Source of the DNA: Malus domestica
Taxonomy: Eukaryota; Streptophyta; Magnoliopsida; Rosales; Rosaceae
Direction: 5' to 3'
Length of the DNA: 64,000 nt
Assembly: GCF_042453785.1 (NCBI RefSeq)
Contig: NC_091673.1
Location: 565,501 to 629,500 of the forward strand
Part shown: in pieces, positions 45,183 to 56,048 of the stretch
Position numbering within the stretch: the stretch's first letter is position 1
How the letters are laid out: each line of letters starts with the position of its first letter
The notes under the pieces: generated by a model
What the model was told of the DNA's origin: nothing
The model's database searches: none
What the model saw: the letters and a program-made list of their open reading frames with translations, nothing else
Program-made: the position numbers and the translations under genes

Positions 45183-45825
45183 TATTGGAATCACTTTCTG
45201 CAAATTTACGTCCATGCTAATGTAAAAACCTAAACACTTGATTTGACTCAAGTCAATAAAAGTCAGCAAGTACTCAAATGTAAGTATCATCAGCAAGAGA
45301 AGGGTAATGTTGTCACATTGCTTAATTTATTTGTTCTTTGGGTAAATTACAATTTGCACCGTCAAGTTTGGACTGCACCAAAAAAGGGTAATATTGGCCT
45401 TTCACATTTTGCTTTTTGACGAATTTGGATTCGATTAAGAAAAAAGTGATTTCATTGCAGTTGTGAGAATGAAAGTGTTATTCACACACTCTTCAATTCA
45501 TTCGATCTTATTATAAAAAATTGAGACAAATGTGAGAACTAAAAATGATTGTGTGTGAGTGGCACTGCCCTTGCGGGAACCATGAAGGGGTAAACAGCCA
45601 GTTTAAGACTTACCGCTTCCAAAAGGCACCGATGTCCGGTCTTCCAAAATGCGACAGAAAAACCACTTTGCGAAACAAAAACTAGGGATGTTGAAGTTGA
45701 TAGTATCTTATGTATCCATGTCACGAAATAGCAAACACGTAAGTCGCTATGTCGCCTAAAGCACTTACCAACATGATTACAAATGACATGAATGTTTACT
45801 TGGCTTGGCTCGAATGCATTTATTA
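45183..45825. other. Remorin 3' region and intergenic DNA
   Basis: Remorin 3' untranslated sequence to about 45320, then AT-rich DNA with no supported gene up to the plastid insertion. Confidence 0.45.
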
Positions 45826-46091
45826 TAGCACTTCTCGGACCCGAGACTCTTGAAGAATCTTTTCCATTCTTCGGTTATGTATGGAAAGATAGAAATAAAA
45901 TGACTACAATTTTGGGTATTCACTTAATCTTGTTAGGTATAGGTGCTTTTCTTCTAGTATTCAAGGCTCTTTATTTTGGGGGTGTATATGATACTTGGGC
46001 TCCGGGCGGGGGAGATGTAAGAAAAATTACCAACTTGACCCTTAGCCCAAGTATTGTATTTGGTTATTTACTAAAATCCCCCTTTGGCGGA
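45826..46091 (+). pseudogene. psbC: Nuclear plastid DNA fragment, psbC (CP43)
   Basis: In one frame the DNA encodes [20 protein letters not shown] through [21 protein letters not shown] recognise this as an internal piece of the plastid photosystem II CP43 protein, without start or end. Homology begins abruptly after TTTATTATA and ends after CCCCTTTGGCGGA, with unrelated AT-rich DNA on both sides. The frame is still open and almost undiverged, so transfer seems recent. It is a nuclear insertion of plastid DNA and not a gene. Confidence 0.93.
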
Positions 46092-46769
46092 AATTATTTT
46101 GACTTTTCATTTTTCATGTGTGCGCAAAATATGAGTATTGGGTTTGTTTTTATTTTTAGCTTACATTGTGTTTTCTAAAATATACGGAATAAAAAAAAAA
46201 TATCGATAAGTAAAACAATTATAAACTGCATTTTTAATGAGAAGGTGATTCTATAATCATAGATATATTTAGTTGGCATACACATAACGCATTTAAATGC
46301 ACTCATTAATATGAGTACTTAAATTATCTCATTCAGTATTTCTAACTTCCTATAAGTATATGAGTATGGTATTCATCATATTCTACACATTTACATATAC
46401 ATACAAAATAAAACAAATTTGTCTCTAACATTAGCGTTTGAAATCCAAAACTTATTCGGTTCTCATTCTTTCTAACCTCATCGATTCATAATTAATAACT
46501 TTTTTCCTTCTAAATAAGCAAACATGTGTTCTGTTCGTGTACAAGAATTTTATTCATAACTTCACATATTTCAAGTAAGTAAACATATCTAAACGAAATT
46601 GGAAAATGAGATCTTTACCAGGTTTTTCTCTCAGGCCATTCATAGTAGTTCAGGTAAATGTGATAACTACATATGGAAATCAAATATTTTAAATTTAATT
46701 TTTATATGGTACCACACTCTAACATTTGATATATTAAACTCATGAGTCTAATAGTATCACGCTCAAATT
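46092..46769. other. Intergenic AT-rich DNA
   Basis: No gene or clear element seen between the psbC fragment and the 60-bp duplication. Confidence 0.4.
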
Positions 46770-46925
46770 TTCTTGCTCTTGTAGAAGCGGCTTACCCTGC
46801 AAGCCTTTAGGCATGGGAAAAATGAGAGCTTCTTGCTCTTGTAGAAGCGGCTTACTCTGTAAGCCTTTATTATTTTAAATAAATTGATTATCATTATTAT
46901 CAATTTTTATTATTTTAAATAAATT
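46770..46925. repeat. Two nested direct duplications upstream of the CCCH gene
   Basis: TTCTTGCTCTTGTAGAAGCG plus GCTTACCCTGCAAGCCTTTA occurs at 46770 and 46830 (exact 60-bp period; the 40-bp unit contains a GGCTTAC...GTAAGCC stem in copy 2). TTTATTATTTTAAATAAATT then occurs twice at about 46866 and 46904. Located 230-380 bp before the CCCH ATG, within its promoter. Confidence 0.85.
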
Positions 46926-47154
46926 AAAAATAAAAAATAAAAAAAAAAACGCTTACGTTAAATCCTCATCATCATCACACACTTCCTCGTTCTCTCAATC
47001 TCTCTCTCTCTGTAAGCTTGCCCATCCTGGTGGCGGCTCTTCTTCAAGATTGGATCGGCCTCTCTCTCTCTCTCCCCCTCCCCCTTCTTTCTCCCTCGCT
47101 TGGAATCGATCTGATTCCGTTACGATCCGCCGGAGTTTCAACCGAACAATCGCC

Positions 47155-50100
47155 ATGGTAGTCGGCGCACATCCACAGCCGCAACCACAGCAGCAGCTAC
47201 AACAGAAACCGCCGCAGCAACCGGAGACTTCAGCTGAAGAGGAGGCCTTGAAGAGGAACACGGATTGCGTCTACTTTCTCGCGTCGCCTCTCACATGCAA
47301 AAAGGTATGCCCTCTGTTTTGATTTGAATTTTGTTCTGGGTATTCTCGCTTTCAAATTCAGGGTTTTAGGGTTTCGTTTCTGGTAATATCTTTTTGGGAT
47401 GGGCCGAAAGTGTGATGCAATTCCGGCTATAAGTTTCAGATTTAAAATTTTCATGGAATTTGGATATCAATTGAAGTGGATTGGAATTAGGTTTTCTGGA
47501 TATGTTCGATGCCAAGAATTCTTTAGATTAAAGTATGTTCCTTTAGTTAATTCTGATTTTCCTGTACTTAAAGAAAATAATAAAAACCCTTGTCTCAGAT
47601 TTATTTGTACATCCCAAGGGCTAATTATGTTAAATTGCTGCTAGATTATGTATGTGATAAGTTTCAATGGCAGAATCATGGTTTCGAGGCCTTGGAATCT
47701 CGATGAGCTTGCTTTTAGGGCTGATTTAATTGATCTATGAGAAGCTTTATTTCGAGCGAAGTTATGTTTGAAAATGGTGCTTGAAGCTCAAAATTAAACC
47801 CCTTTTCACAATTTGGGGCTTGTTAAGTTTTTTTTGGTAGCCTGCTTGATTGCATTGTCTCTGTTACATTTGATTCTGAGCTGGGAAAAGTTAGTTTGTT
47901 ACATAATATGGAATATACTTCTGGCCCTTTATCTCATAGGGTATGCTGTGTCTTTTTTCACTTTAGTTTTTGGTGTTTATCCTTCGTTACGTGGCCTAGT
48001 GAATTCCTGAGTTTGTTACTTGAAGCGTCCTTATGTAAAGCCAAAAAGCATGTTTCTGTACTAATATACCACCAGTATTGGTTTGATTTCCTCCATGCTA
48101 ACCTCATTGATGCTCCTGTTGACAGGGAAGTGAATGTGAATATAGACACAGTGAATATGCTCGTGTCAACCCCAGGGATTGCTGGTACTGGTTGAATGGC
48201 AGTTGCTTGAATTTGAAATGCGCGTTTCGGCACCCAGTAAGTCTTTTCTCTCTTTTATTTTTCCAAATTTATTTGTTTCACGTTTAAACCTGTATAAGGG
48301 CTGGTTTGGTATTGCTGTGCTTTGAAAAAAAGCTGCTGTGAGAATAAGCGGTTGTGAAAAAAATCAGCAGAGTGTTTGGTAAACTTTTTTGTAAAAGTGC
48401 TTTTGAAAAAAAAAACAGTTTGATAGTGAGTCTTTTCATTAAAGGAGCACTGTAGCTCCGTGTGCTTTGAAAAAAAGCCAGTTTTCCAAAGCTGCAAATA
48501 GCAGCTTCAGCTTTTTCCTTTGATTTCAGCTTATGCTCACAGCAGCTTCCAAAATAAGCCTTTTTTTTTTCAGTTTACCAAACACCCAAAACCCTCACAG
48601 CTTTTTTTCATGGGTGCTTTTTTTTTAAGCACCTCACTCCCAAACCACCCCTAAGAATGTTCCTTCTTGCCTGTAAACCTTTACTACGTTTATCTGACAT
48701 TGTTTCTGACCATCTATTGTTCCTCTACAGCCTCTTGATGGATTGTTAGGAAGCCCAGCTGCAAATTCTGCTGGACCTTCTTTGCCTCTATCACATCCTG
48801 GGGTTACGCCTACAACACCTGCAACTCATGCTGCTTATAACCCGAGTAAACAAGCAGTCCCCTGTATTTTCTTCCAAAAGGGGCAATGTTTAAAGGGTGA
48901 AAAATGTGCCTTTTCGCACGGACCAAATCCTATGGCTAGTAGTAAATTTCTGCAGACACCAGCTGCTCCCCATGGTACGGAGCCTTCAGGTCTTAAGAAG
49001 GCTTTTGGTGGCCTTCAAAAGTGCATTCAAGAGTTGAAGGTTCCCAAGGCAAGTGTTGCAAAGTCTGTTGGAGTGCCTCCTGAAGCTAAACCTGCTCCAA
49101 AAATTCTGACTGCACCAATTAGAAATGGAGTTAGCATTGAGAGGAATGTGCAGTCAACAAAAGCATTGGATGATGAGGCTCTCAGATACAAGGCAACAAG
49201 TGTTCCCCCTGTTATCAATGGAGGCTCAACAAGTCGGGCCAATCATTTACCTCAGGTTCATGTTTCAGACTATCATGGTTTTCAAAATGTGAAGGATGTT
49301 GATGAGCATTTGAGGGAGTCTTCCCCTGGATTTGATGTTCTTGTAGATGATGAGCTCGGAGATTCTGATTACTACCACGGTGAAGATCGGTTCGGAAGAA
49401 CAAGAGGTCATGAGGGAAGGAACTTGAATTCTGTGAACGAATATGATTTGGACCGTCCTGTTGATTACACTTCAATGGCTGATGTCGATCGAGAAAGGTT
49501 TTGTGACCCACAAGGCTATGACCCTTATGATCGCATGCAAGGGCAATACGCATGGGACCAGCACAGGGCTTCATCTGAGAGACAGTTAGTGGGTCCTGCT
49601 CGTCTTGAGAGGAGGGGTTATCGCAAATCTGAGAGTCCGGAGAACATTGATGAGTTAGATCTGCGACATCGTTTATCTAAGCATAGGAGGGTAAACGGTC
49701 TGAGATCCATCGTCAGCCATGACTATGCAGTAGATGGTCATGTTGAGGAGCGGAACAACCGTCCTCTTAGGGATTCACAGCAGTTGCCCCCACATGAGGG
49801 CTCCCGTAGTAGTCGTCTTCATGGTAGAATAAAGCTTCCAGGCGGGTCTTCTCCAGTCAATGGTAGTGACTTGCATCAAGAAAGGGAAGTTGACAGAGCT
49901 AGGAGTCAAGGTAGATTGTCACCCAGGAGGCCTCAGATATCCTCCCACCAAGGAAGGCTTCGAGACAGAATTAAAGGAAGGGTGGAAGAGGACTACGATA
50001 ATGAGAGGAGAAATTTTGGTGCTCCTCTTGTTAGGAGAGAGATAATGGATGACCGAGGTGATGACTTTTCTCGTCCAAAGCGTCTTCCAGATCTGAAAGT

Positions 50101-50689
50101 TGTGAAAGATGCAGAAAATAAGGAGCAATCTTACCTTGGAAAACGGAAAAGTGTGATGGATAATAATAATCAAGCAGTAGGAGATCTTTCATTTGAAGGG
50201 CCAAAGCCTCTCAGTGAAATTCTGAAGAGGAAGAGAGAAGCTGAAGCAGCAGCAGCTTCTGGGAGCAGGAAATCTTCTGCCCACGATAAACGAGGCAATA
50301 ATCAGAGAGAAAGCAGGGAGAGCAATCAAGGCAACTCCCAGACTGCAGTTACAGAGACGAATAACAGTCTGCCCCCTGCAGCGAAGGAAGAGCCCAAGTT
50401 TGCAATGGCTGATGCAGTTGGAACTGAAGATGAAAAAGTTGATGTGGCTCCTGGTCAGTCTTCAGAAGGACATGAAGTTGGAGAGGTCGAGGCTGAAGAG
50501 GGGATGATTTATGAGGAAAATGAAATCGAAGGTGATGATCAGAGGGAAGGAGAGTATGATTACGAGCAGGGGGATGAGGGTGACTATAATTATGAAGAAG
50601 GTGAAAATGCAGAGGGCGAAGAGGAATACCTGGAAGAAGATGAAGACGGGGATGACTTTGCTAAGAAGATCGGTGTCATGTTTTCGTGA
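47155..50689 (+). CDS. CCCH zinc-finger protein, C3H17-like
   Basis: Three exons: 47155-47304, 48126-48236 and 48731-50689, all phase 0, total 739 residues. After a Gln/Pro-rich N-terminus, three CCCH fingers follow: CVYFLASPLTCKKGSECEYR-H spans the first intron, CWYWLNGSCLNLKCAFRH is in exon 2, and CIFFQKGQCLKGEKCAFSH is in exon 3. The middle is Arg/Ser/Gly/Asp-rich. A motif GPKPLSEILKRKREAEAAA lies near residue 585. The C-terminal ~80 residues are a strongly acidic Glu/Asp/Tyr-Glu tail before DDFAKKIGVMFS. Such proteins usually bind RNA. Position next to the PPR and remorin genes matches Arabidopsis At2g02160 (AtC3H17), recalled from memory. Intron 2 carries a MITE. Confidence 0.9.
48298..48651. 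mobile_element. PIF/Harbinger-like MITE in CCCH gene intron 2
   Basis: TAA flanks both sides (48295-48297 and 48652-48654). Ends are GGGCTGGTTTGG and, inverted, GGGGTGGTTTGG. The 354-bp interior has long imperfect pairing around AGCTGCTGTGAGAATAAGC and GCTTATGCTCACAGCAGCT. TAA duplications and size fit a Tourist/PIF type. A shorter relative lies at 64-275. It sits 61 bp inside the intron and leaves both splice sites intact. Confidence 0.8.
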
Positions 50690-51624
50690 TTGGGCAAAGG
50701 GGAAGGGGGAGGGCAACAGAAAGAGGATGGACGGCTCTTCCACAAATAGCGTGGAGGGACTTTTAAACGCACTGATTAAGTAAACATGGCTGCTCTGGTT
50801 TCTTAACAGAAGTAGGGATTAGCAGGCCTTTTTGTCTCTGTTATGTTAATCGAAACAGTTTCGTTGTATTTAAATCTGATTTAGTGGGATTTTTTTTTTT
50901 TCCATTTGTGCTTGAGGCATTTTTTGCTGTGCTTGTTTGAGTGCATGGCTGCAGCCTGTGTAACAATAGATGGTCTCAATAAGATTTCTCTCTTATTCTC
51001 TCATTTTCTTTTCCTCCCCCTTTTCGGTTATCTTTCTATTGTTTGTTCCCTTGCATGGGTTGATACGATGCTTACAAATTCATTTTTAATAAGGATACTT
51101 TTAGGTTATAGCGTACATGAGTTGGGTCAGTTAGTTAGGAATGATACTTGGATGCCGATTTGGACGGTGGTCGTTCTGACTCTGTCATAATGTTACGGGG
51201 TTTTAGTGATTATTACAAGGTTTTAGTGTATTTGAGTATCATCCGACTATTGACAGTACAACTCATGTTGCATACAGTTTTCATATCTTGTGAATCGTCT
51301 AACTAACCGGCTAGCCAAGTTGCCATGTCTTGTGTATCCCCTTTGTACTGAATTTTGAAAATGATATTTCCGGGATTGTGAGGACTTGGGCTGAGCTGGA
51401 GAAATTTTTCATTGTGACGAGAATATGGATGGTACATCACGTGTTTTTATGGGAGTGGTGAGAAATTTTATTTTTTAAGTTATTAATCATTTAACATATA
51501 TATCCCACAATTTGTATAATGACATATGGTGTACCACTCCGTATGCTGATCACATTGAAAAATCTCTCCTTAAGCTGATGTTTTTCTTTGTTAAGTGGTT
51601 TTGCTTGGGCTTGGGCCCAATGTA
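50690..51624. other. CCCH 3' region and intergenic DNA
   Basis: The CCCH 3' untranslated region likely extends to about 51000. The rest is AT-rich with no supported gene. Confidence 0.45.
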
Positions 51625-51790
51625 ATAAAAAAAAAACTAATAAAAATGACTTAAAAATTTTGAATTTTAACGATAAGAACAACATAAGTAAATAGTACTA
51701 GGATTGACTTTTTAATTTAAAAATATGATTTTTTATTAAAATAAACAGTATCAGGAATTTTTCGTTAAACTTTCAAAAAAAAAAAAAAAA
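51625..51790 (-). repeat. ~165-bp dispersed repeat family, copy 3 (inverted)
   Basis: Read on the minus strand it gives GTTTAACGAAAAATTCCTGA, ATCATATTTTTAAATTAAAA, AGTCAATCCTAGTACTATTT and ATCGTTAAAATTCAAAATTT, the same order as the copies at 21921 and 27985. It ends next to an A15 run. It lies ~230 bp upstream of the PPR gene transcript region. Confidence 0.75.
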
Positions 51791-52007
51791 GGTGTATAAG
51801 TGGTTCTATTGAAAGAGGCTGAAAACGGGTCGGGCCTGTCGGGTCAGCCTCTGTACTCGGTAAATTCTCTTGCAGCCAGGCTCATTTCATCAGTTGAGAC
51901 TTGAGATTGAGAGTCCATCCTTCCCCAAAGCTTCCAACTTCCTCAAAACCCTTAAACCCTAAACAACCATTTTCCAATTGCCTCTTCGTTTTCTTCACCG
52001 CGAGAGC

Positions 52008-52083
52008 TATGAGCGCCCATTATTCGTATTCATCTGCAAATCCATGGAGGTCCACTCTCTTCTGTAAAAATGGAGCTCACTGA
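52008..52083 (+). other. Upstream ORF before the PPR gene
   Basis: ATGAGCGCCC opens a 24-residue frame ending TGA at 52081-52083. It overlaps the first in-frame ATG of the PPR frame (52070) in another phase and ends 58 bp before the next one (52142). If translated it would favour initiation at 52142. Confidence 0.45.
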
Positions 52084-52141
52084 AGCCGCCGCTCTCGTTT
52101 TCTTCTCCTCTTTATTTTTCTTCATCTCCTTCTTCTCAGAG

Positions 52142-54460
52142 ATGCTGCTGTTTCTTCGCAATCTCTTCCGAACGGGTTGCAGAGCCTCCTCCTCCGCATC
52201 GTCTCGAGTAAGCCTTCTCTCTTCGATTCCTCAGTACCCATCTAATTGCCGTTTTATCAATTTATCTTCTTTAACTTCATCATCATCGCATGCTACTTCT
52301 CTTATAGCTTGCCCATTTGTTTGGTTCACCGGTTTCTTATGCATTTTTCGCTTCCCGTTTGTCACCAAATCCCAACCCAGTTCGTTCCCCGAAAGTTTAA
52401 ATACCGATTCTTTGAGTAGAATTGTTCAACACGATTACTGGGATGATCCCAGAATTGTAAACTTGTTTGATTCGGCATTGGCGCCGATTTGGGTGTCCAG
52501 GTTTTTGGTGGAACTGAAGGGTGATCCCAAGTTGGCGTTGAAATTGTTCAAGTGGGCAAAAACCCAAATTGGGTTTCGCCACACTACTGAGTCTTATTGT
52601 ATTTTGGTTCACATACTGTTTTTTGCTAGAATGTATGTCGATGCCCATGAAGTTCTTAGAGAGTTGGTCTTGTTGAGCCGGGCATTGCCAGGTTGTGATG
52701 TGTTTGATGTGTTGTGGTGGACGAGGAATGTTTGTCGTGTGGGATTTGGAGTGTTTGATGCATTGTTTGGTGTTTTGGTTGAGGTTGGAATGCTTGAGGA
52801 AGCAAGTGAATGCTTCTTGAGGATGAAGAAGTTTAGAGTTTTGCCAAAAGTGCGGTCTTGTAATGCGCTTTTGCATAGGTTATCAAAGCCGGGGAAGGGC
52901 AATTTGTCAAGGAAGTTTTTTAAGGATATGCTTGGGGCTGGGATTAATCCATCAGTTTTCACATACAATATAATGATTGGTTATATGTGCAAAGAAGGCG
53001 ATTTGGATACTGCTAGTTGCTTATTTGCACAAATGAAACGGATGGGCCTTACACCTGATGTTGTGACATATAATTCTCTCATTGATGGATATGGGAAGGT
53101 TGGACTATTAGATGATTCGGTTTGCATATTTGAAGAAATGAAGGATGCAGATTGTGAACCTGACACAATAACCTTCAATTCTTTGATTAATTGTTGTTGT
53201 AAATTTGATAGAATGCCCCAAGCTTTGAATTTTCTCTGTGAGATGAATAATAATGGGTTGAAGCCAAATGTGATAACTTATAGCACTTTAATTGATGCCT
53301 TCTGCAAGGAAGGGATGATGCAAGAGGCAGTCAAGATTTTTATGGACATGAAACGAGTTGGTCTTTTACCTAATGAGTTCACCTATACTTCATTGATTGA
53401 TGCGAATTGTAAATCTGGGAATTTGAGTGAAGCACTGAAGCTGAAAAGTGAGATGTTACAGGCAGGGATTAGCTGGAACATTGTAACCTATACAGCTCTA
53501 CTTGACGGGCTATGTGAAGACGGGAGGATGGACGAAGCAGAAGAAGTCTTTAGGGAAGTGCAGAAATCTGGAATAATTCCTAACCAGCAAATATGTACTG
53601 CCCTTCTTCATGGATATATTAAAGCTAAGAAGATAGAAAATGCTATGGAAATTTGGAATGAAATTAAGGGGAAAGGCTTTAAACCAGATTTGTTACTCTA
53701 CGGAACCATCATTTGGGGTCTTTGCTCCCAAAATAAGCTTGAAGAGTCTGAGCTTGTGCTCAAGGAAATGACGGGTTATGGATTAACTGCAAATCATTTC
53801 ATTTACACAACACTTATGGATGCTTATTACAAAGCCGGAAAAACTGAGGCGGCGCTTAATCTTGTACAAGAAATGCGAGACAATGGTATTGAGCTCACTG
53901 TTGTAACATATTGTGCATTAATTGATGGTTTGTGCAAAAAGGGATTGTTCCAAGAGGCAACCAGTCATTTTAGGACAATGCCCGACCTTGGTTTGCAACC
54001 CAATGTAGCAGTTTTTACAGCCTTAATTGATGGTCTTTGTAAAAATAATTGCATTGAAGCAGCTAAGGAGCTCTTTAAGGAAATGGTAGATAAGGGTTTG
54101 ATTCCGGATAAAGCTGCTTACACCACTCTAATGGATGGAAACTTAAAGCATGGAAATCTTGAAGAAGCCTTGAGCATTCAAAATAGGATGAGAGAAATCG
54201 GTATGGAACTTGATCTGTATGCATATACTTCCTTGATTTGGGGGCTTTCTGAGTTTGGCCAGGTGAAACAAGCAAAAATGTTGCTTGATGAGATGATTGG
54301 GAAAGGTATCCTTCCTGACGAGATTCTCTGCATTAGTCTGCTAAGAAAGTACTATAAGCTAGGGAATCTGGATGAAGCCATCGAGTTGCAGATTGAAATG
54401 GTAAACAGGGGTCTAATATCTGGAACTTGTGATCACGTGATTCCTAATGCAGGAACTTGA
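52142..54460 (+). CDS. P-class pentatricopeptide repeat protein, probably organellar
   Basis: The intronless frame opens at 52070, but the first 24 residues (MELTEAAALVFFSSLFFFIS...) are a hydrophobic run unlike an organelle presequence. The Met at 52142 (MLLFLRNLFRTGCRASSSAS) starts an Arg/Ser-rich, acid-poor leader typical of mitochondrial or plastid import, so I prefer it (772 residues; 796 from 52070). From about residue 180 the protein is a continuous array of ~15 35-residue PPR motifs (VTYNSLIDGYGKVGLLDDS, NVITYSTLIDAFCKEGMMQE and so on). There is no E, DYW or SMR domain, so it is a P-class RNA-binding PPR protein. The neighbour order suggests the Arabidopsis At2g02150 counterpart; its RNA target is unknown. 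Confidence 0.9.
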   Translation: MLLFLRNLFRTGCRASSSASSRVSLLSSIPQYPSNCRFINLSSLTSSSSHATSLIACPFVWFTGFLCIFRFPFVTKSQPSSFPESLNTDSLSRIVQHDYWDDPRIVNLFDSALAPIWVSRFLVELKGDPKLALKLFKWAKTQIGFRHTTESYCILVHILFFARMYVDAHEVLRELVLLSRALPGCDVFDVLWWTRNVCRVGFGVFDALFGVLVEVGMLEEASECFLRMKKFRVLPKVRSCNALLHRLSKPGKGNLSRKFFKDMLGAGINPSVFTYNIMIGYMCKEGDLDTASCLFAQMKRMGLTPDVVTYNSLIDGYGKVGLLDDSVCIFEEMKDADCEPDTITFNSLINCCCKFDRMPQALNFLCEMNNNGLKPNVITYSTLIDAFCKEGMMQEAVKIFMDMKRVGLLPNEFTYTSLIDANCKSGNLSEALKLKSEMLQAGISWNIVTYTALLDGLCEDGRMDEAEEVFREVQKSGIIPNQQICTALLHGYIKAKKIENAMEIWNEIKGKGFKPDLLLYGTIIWGLCSQNKLEESELVLKEMTGYGLTANHFIYTTLMDAYYKAGKTEAALNLVQEMRDNGIELTVVTYCALIDGLCKKGLFQEATSHFRTMPDLGLQPNVAVFTALIDGLCKNNCIEAAKELFKEMVDKGLIPDKAAYTTLMDGNLKHGNLEEALSIQNRMREIGMELDLYAYTSLIWGLSEFGQVKQAKMLLDEMIGKGILPDEILCISLLRKYYKLGNLDEAIELQIEMVNRGLISGTCDHVIPNAGT

Positions 54461-55657
54461 GACGACAAGGTAATTGGTTATCCACCCTTGGTTGGCTGGT
54501 ATGTGTTGAGTATCTTAATTAGAATCAATGAATGGTTTGCCTTCTTCTAATTGGAAGTACTTGAACACAAGGACTCTGAACTGGTGTCTGGACGGATGGG
54601 TGAAATATGACAGCTATCTGTTGAGTGTTGAGGCATAATATAAGATTCTCTGTGGTCCGAGGAGGAAAAATCTTCGACGCTCAAAATCTTTAATCTTTTC
54701 CCAGGGTGAGATTTATTATTATTTTTTCTTCCCGCTGTAGCCTTTATGAAATAAGCTAGCAAATACTTATGAATGTTGAGGTAGTTTTATAAACTACTTC
54801 TGGAATTCATAATTTCTTCTTACATTTCCTTCTCAACTTGTCCAGCTGCGGTATTCTGAAACTGTGACAGTTGGATAACATGTTGGAGCTGGAATAGCTT
54901 AATTGGAAGGCGTTGTTAGGTTATCCAGCTTCACTCGAAAAATATGCAGAACAAGGAGAGATGATTGACCAGACTCAGTTAAATTCGATGAAGCTAACGC
55001 TTGACTAGCAAGGTGCAAATTTCACTCGACATCTTATAGCCTAGATGGCCATGTCCTCAAGTAGCTCTATCTCTTTGCAATCCTTTGCCTTTACTTTAGT
55101 CCATTATTTATGTTGTGCTTTGGAAGATGGCTTTGGCTGGCTATATCGGGCTATTATCATATTGTATTTTGTTATTATTTTTATTAATCTAGGTTAAAAA
55201 TGGCAGGACGAGAGGCAGCAGCAGCGGCAAAAATGGCAGTGGTCATGGGGGCAAATATACCGGTAGAATCAGCTATCACAATGTGGGGGAATGTGGCTGG
55301 CTGTGGCGACTACCATGGTAGTGGGAGAAGTTTGATGATGGAGACAACAGTGGTGGCGATGGCAACACCAGAGGTGTTGGAAGTAAGGTAATGTTCAGTG
55401 TTCACGGAGGTTGTGGTGGCATATCATCTTGTAGGAATTTGCTACTTTTCCAATATAAATCAAACAGATGATCTTTCACTACTAATAAATCATTACTTTC
55501 AAGTCTTAAATACCTTGAAAGTGCTTGTTTAGAAAACGCTTTTATTACCGAAAATTATTTTGAGCTTTCCGCTAAACGTAGACGGAAGCCCTTTTGTGGC
55601 TAGAAACGCATTTTTAGGCATTCTAAAAGCAGGCCCACACAACTCCTGCCCTGCGTG
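54461..55657. other. PPR 3' region and intergenic DNA
   Basis: No supported gene. A 63-residue frame at 55200-55391 starts with GCA/GCG-rich codons but has no homology I recognise and no gene context. Confidence 0.45.
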
Positions 55658-56048
55658 CCTGTTGAAGAATGAGCGGGCGACTCATAGGCATTGGCTTGGT
55701 TAAGGGAACCCACCAGAATCGTAGTGAAAACGAGTCTTCATAAGAAAATTGTCGTGCTTATGGACTCAAACCAGGTGATCTATCCACAATCAGGATGAAG
55801 CTTGGGTGAAACCAAATGGAGGTCCAAACCAACTGATGTTGAAGAATCAACAAATGAGTTGTGGTTAGGGGTGAAACGACACTCGAACTCAAAGCAAACT
55901 GGTTATCCCTGAAATGCATTGAGGCATAGTAGTTAACTGGACATCTAGGGGTAAGCACTGTTTCAGATGGGCCACGAGAGCGGTCCCAAATCAAGGCAAA
56001 CTTTAAATATTAGATATGACCTCAAAATAACATAGGTTAAGGTCGGAC
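55658..56048 (+). pseudogene. rrn23: Nuclear plastid DNA fragment, 23S rRNA
   Basis: I recognise plastid 23S rRNA from CTGTTGAAGAATGAGCGGGC through GGCTTGGTTAAGGGAACCCA, GACTGATGTTGAAGAATCA, GTTGTGGTTAGGGGTGAAA and TAGATATGACCTCAAAATAA in sense orientation. It covers an internal ~390 bp. Divergence is mostly C-to-T and G-to-A, as expected for methylated nuclear DNA. It stops at about GGTCGGACATG, where trnI-intron sequence in the opposite orientation begins. Not a functional rRNA. Confidence 0.92.

Noticed and set aside
45792..46178. 128-residue ORF as a functional psbC gene
   Set aside because: It lacks both ends of CP43 and is flanked by unrelated nuclear DNA; a plastid insertion explains it better.
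55200..55391. 63-residue ORF beginning MAGREAAAAAK
   Set aside because: No splice partners, no recognised homology, and located in 3' or intergenic DNA after the PPR gene.
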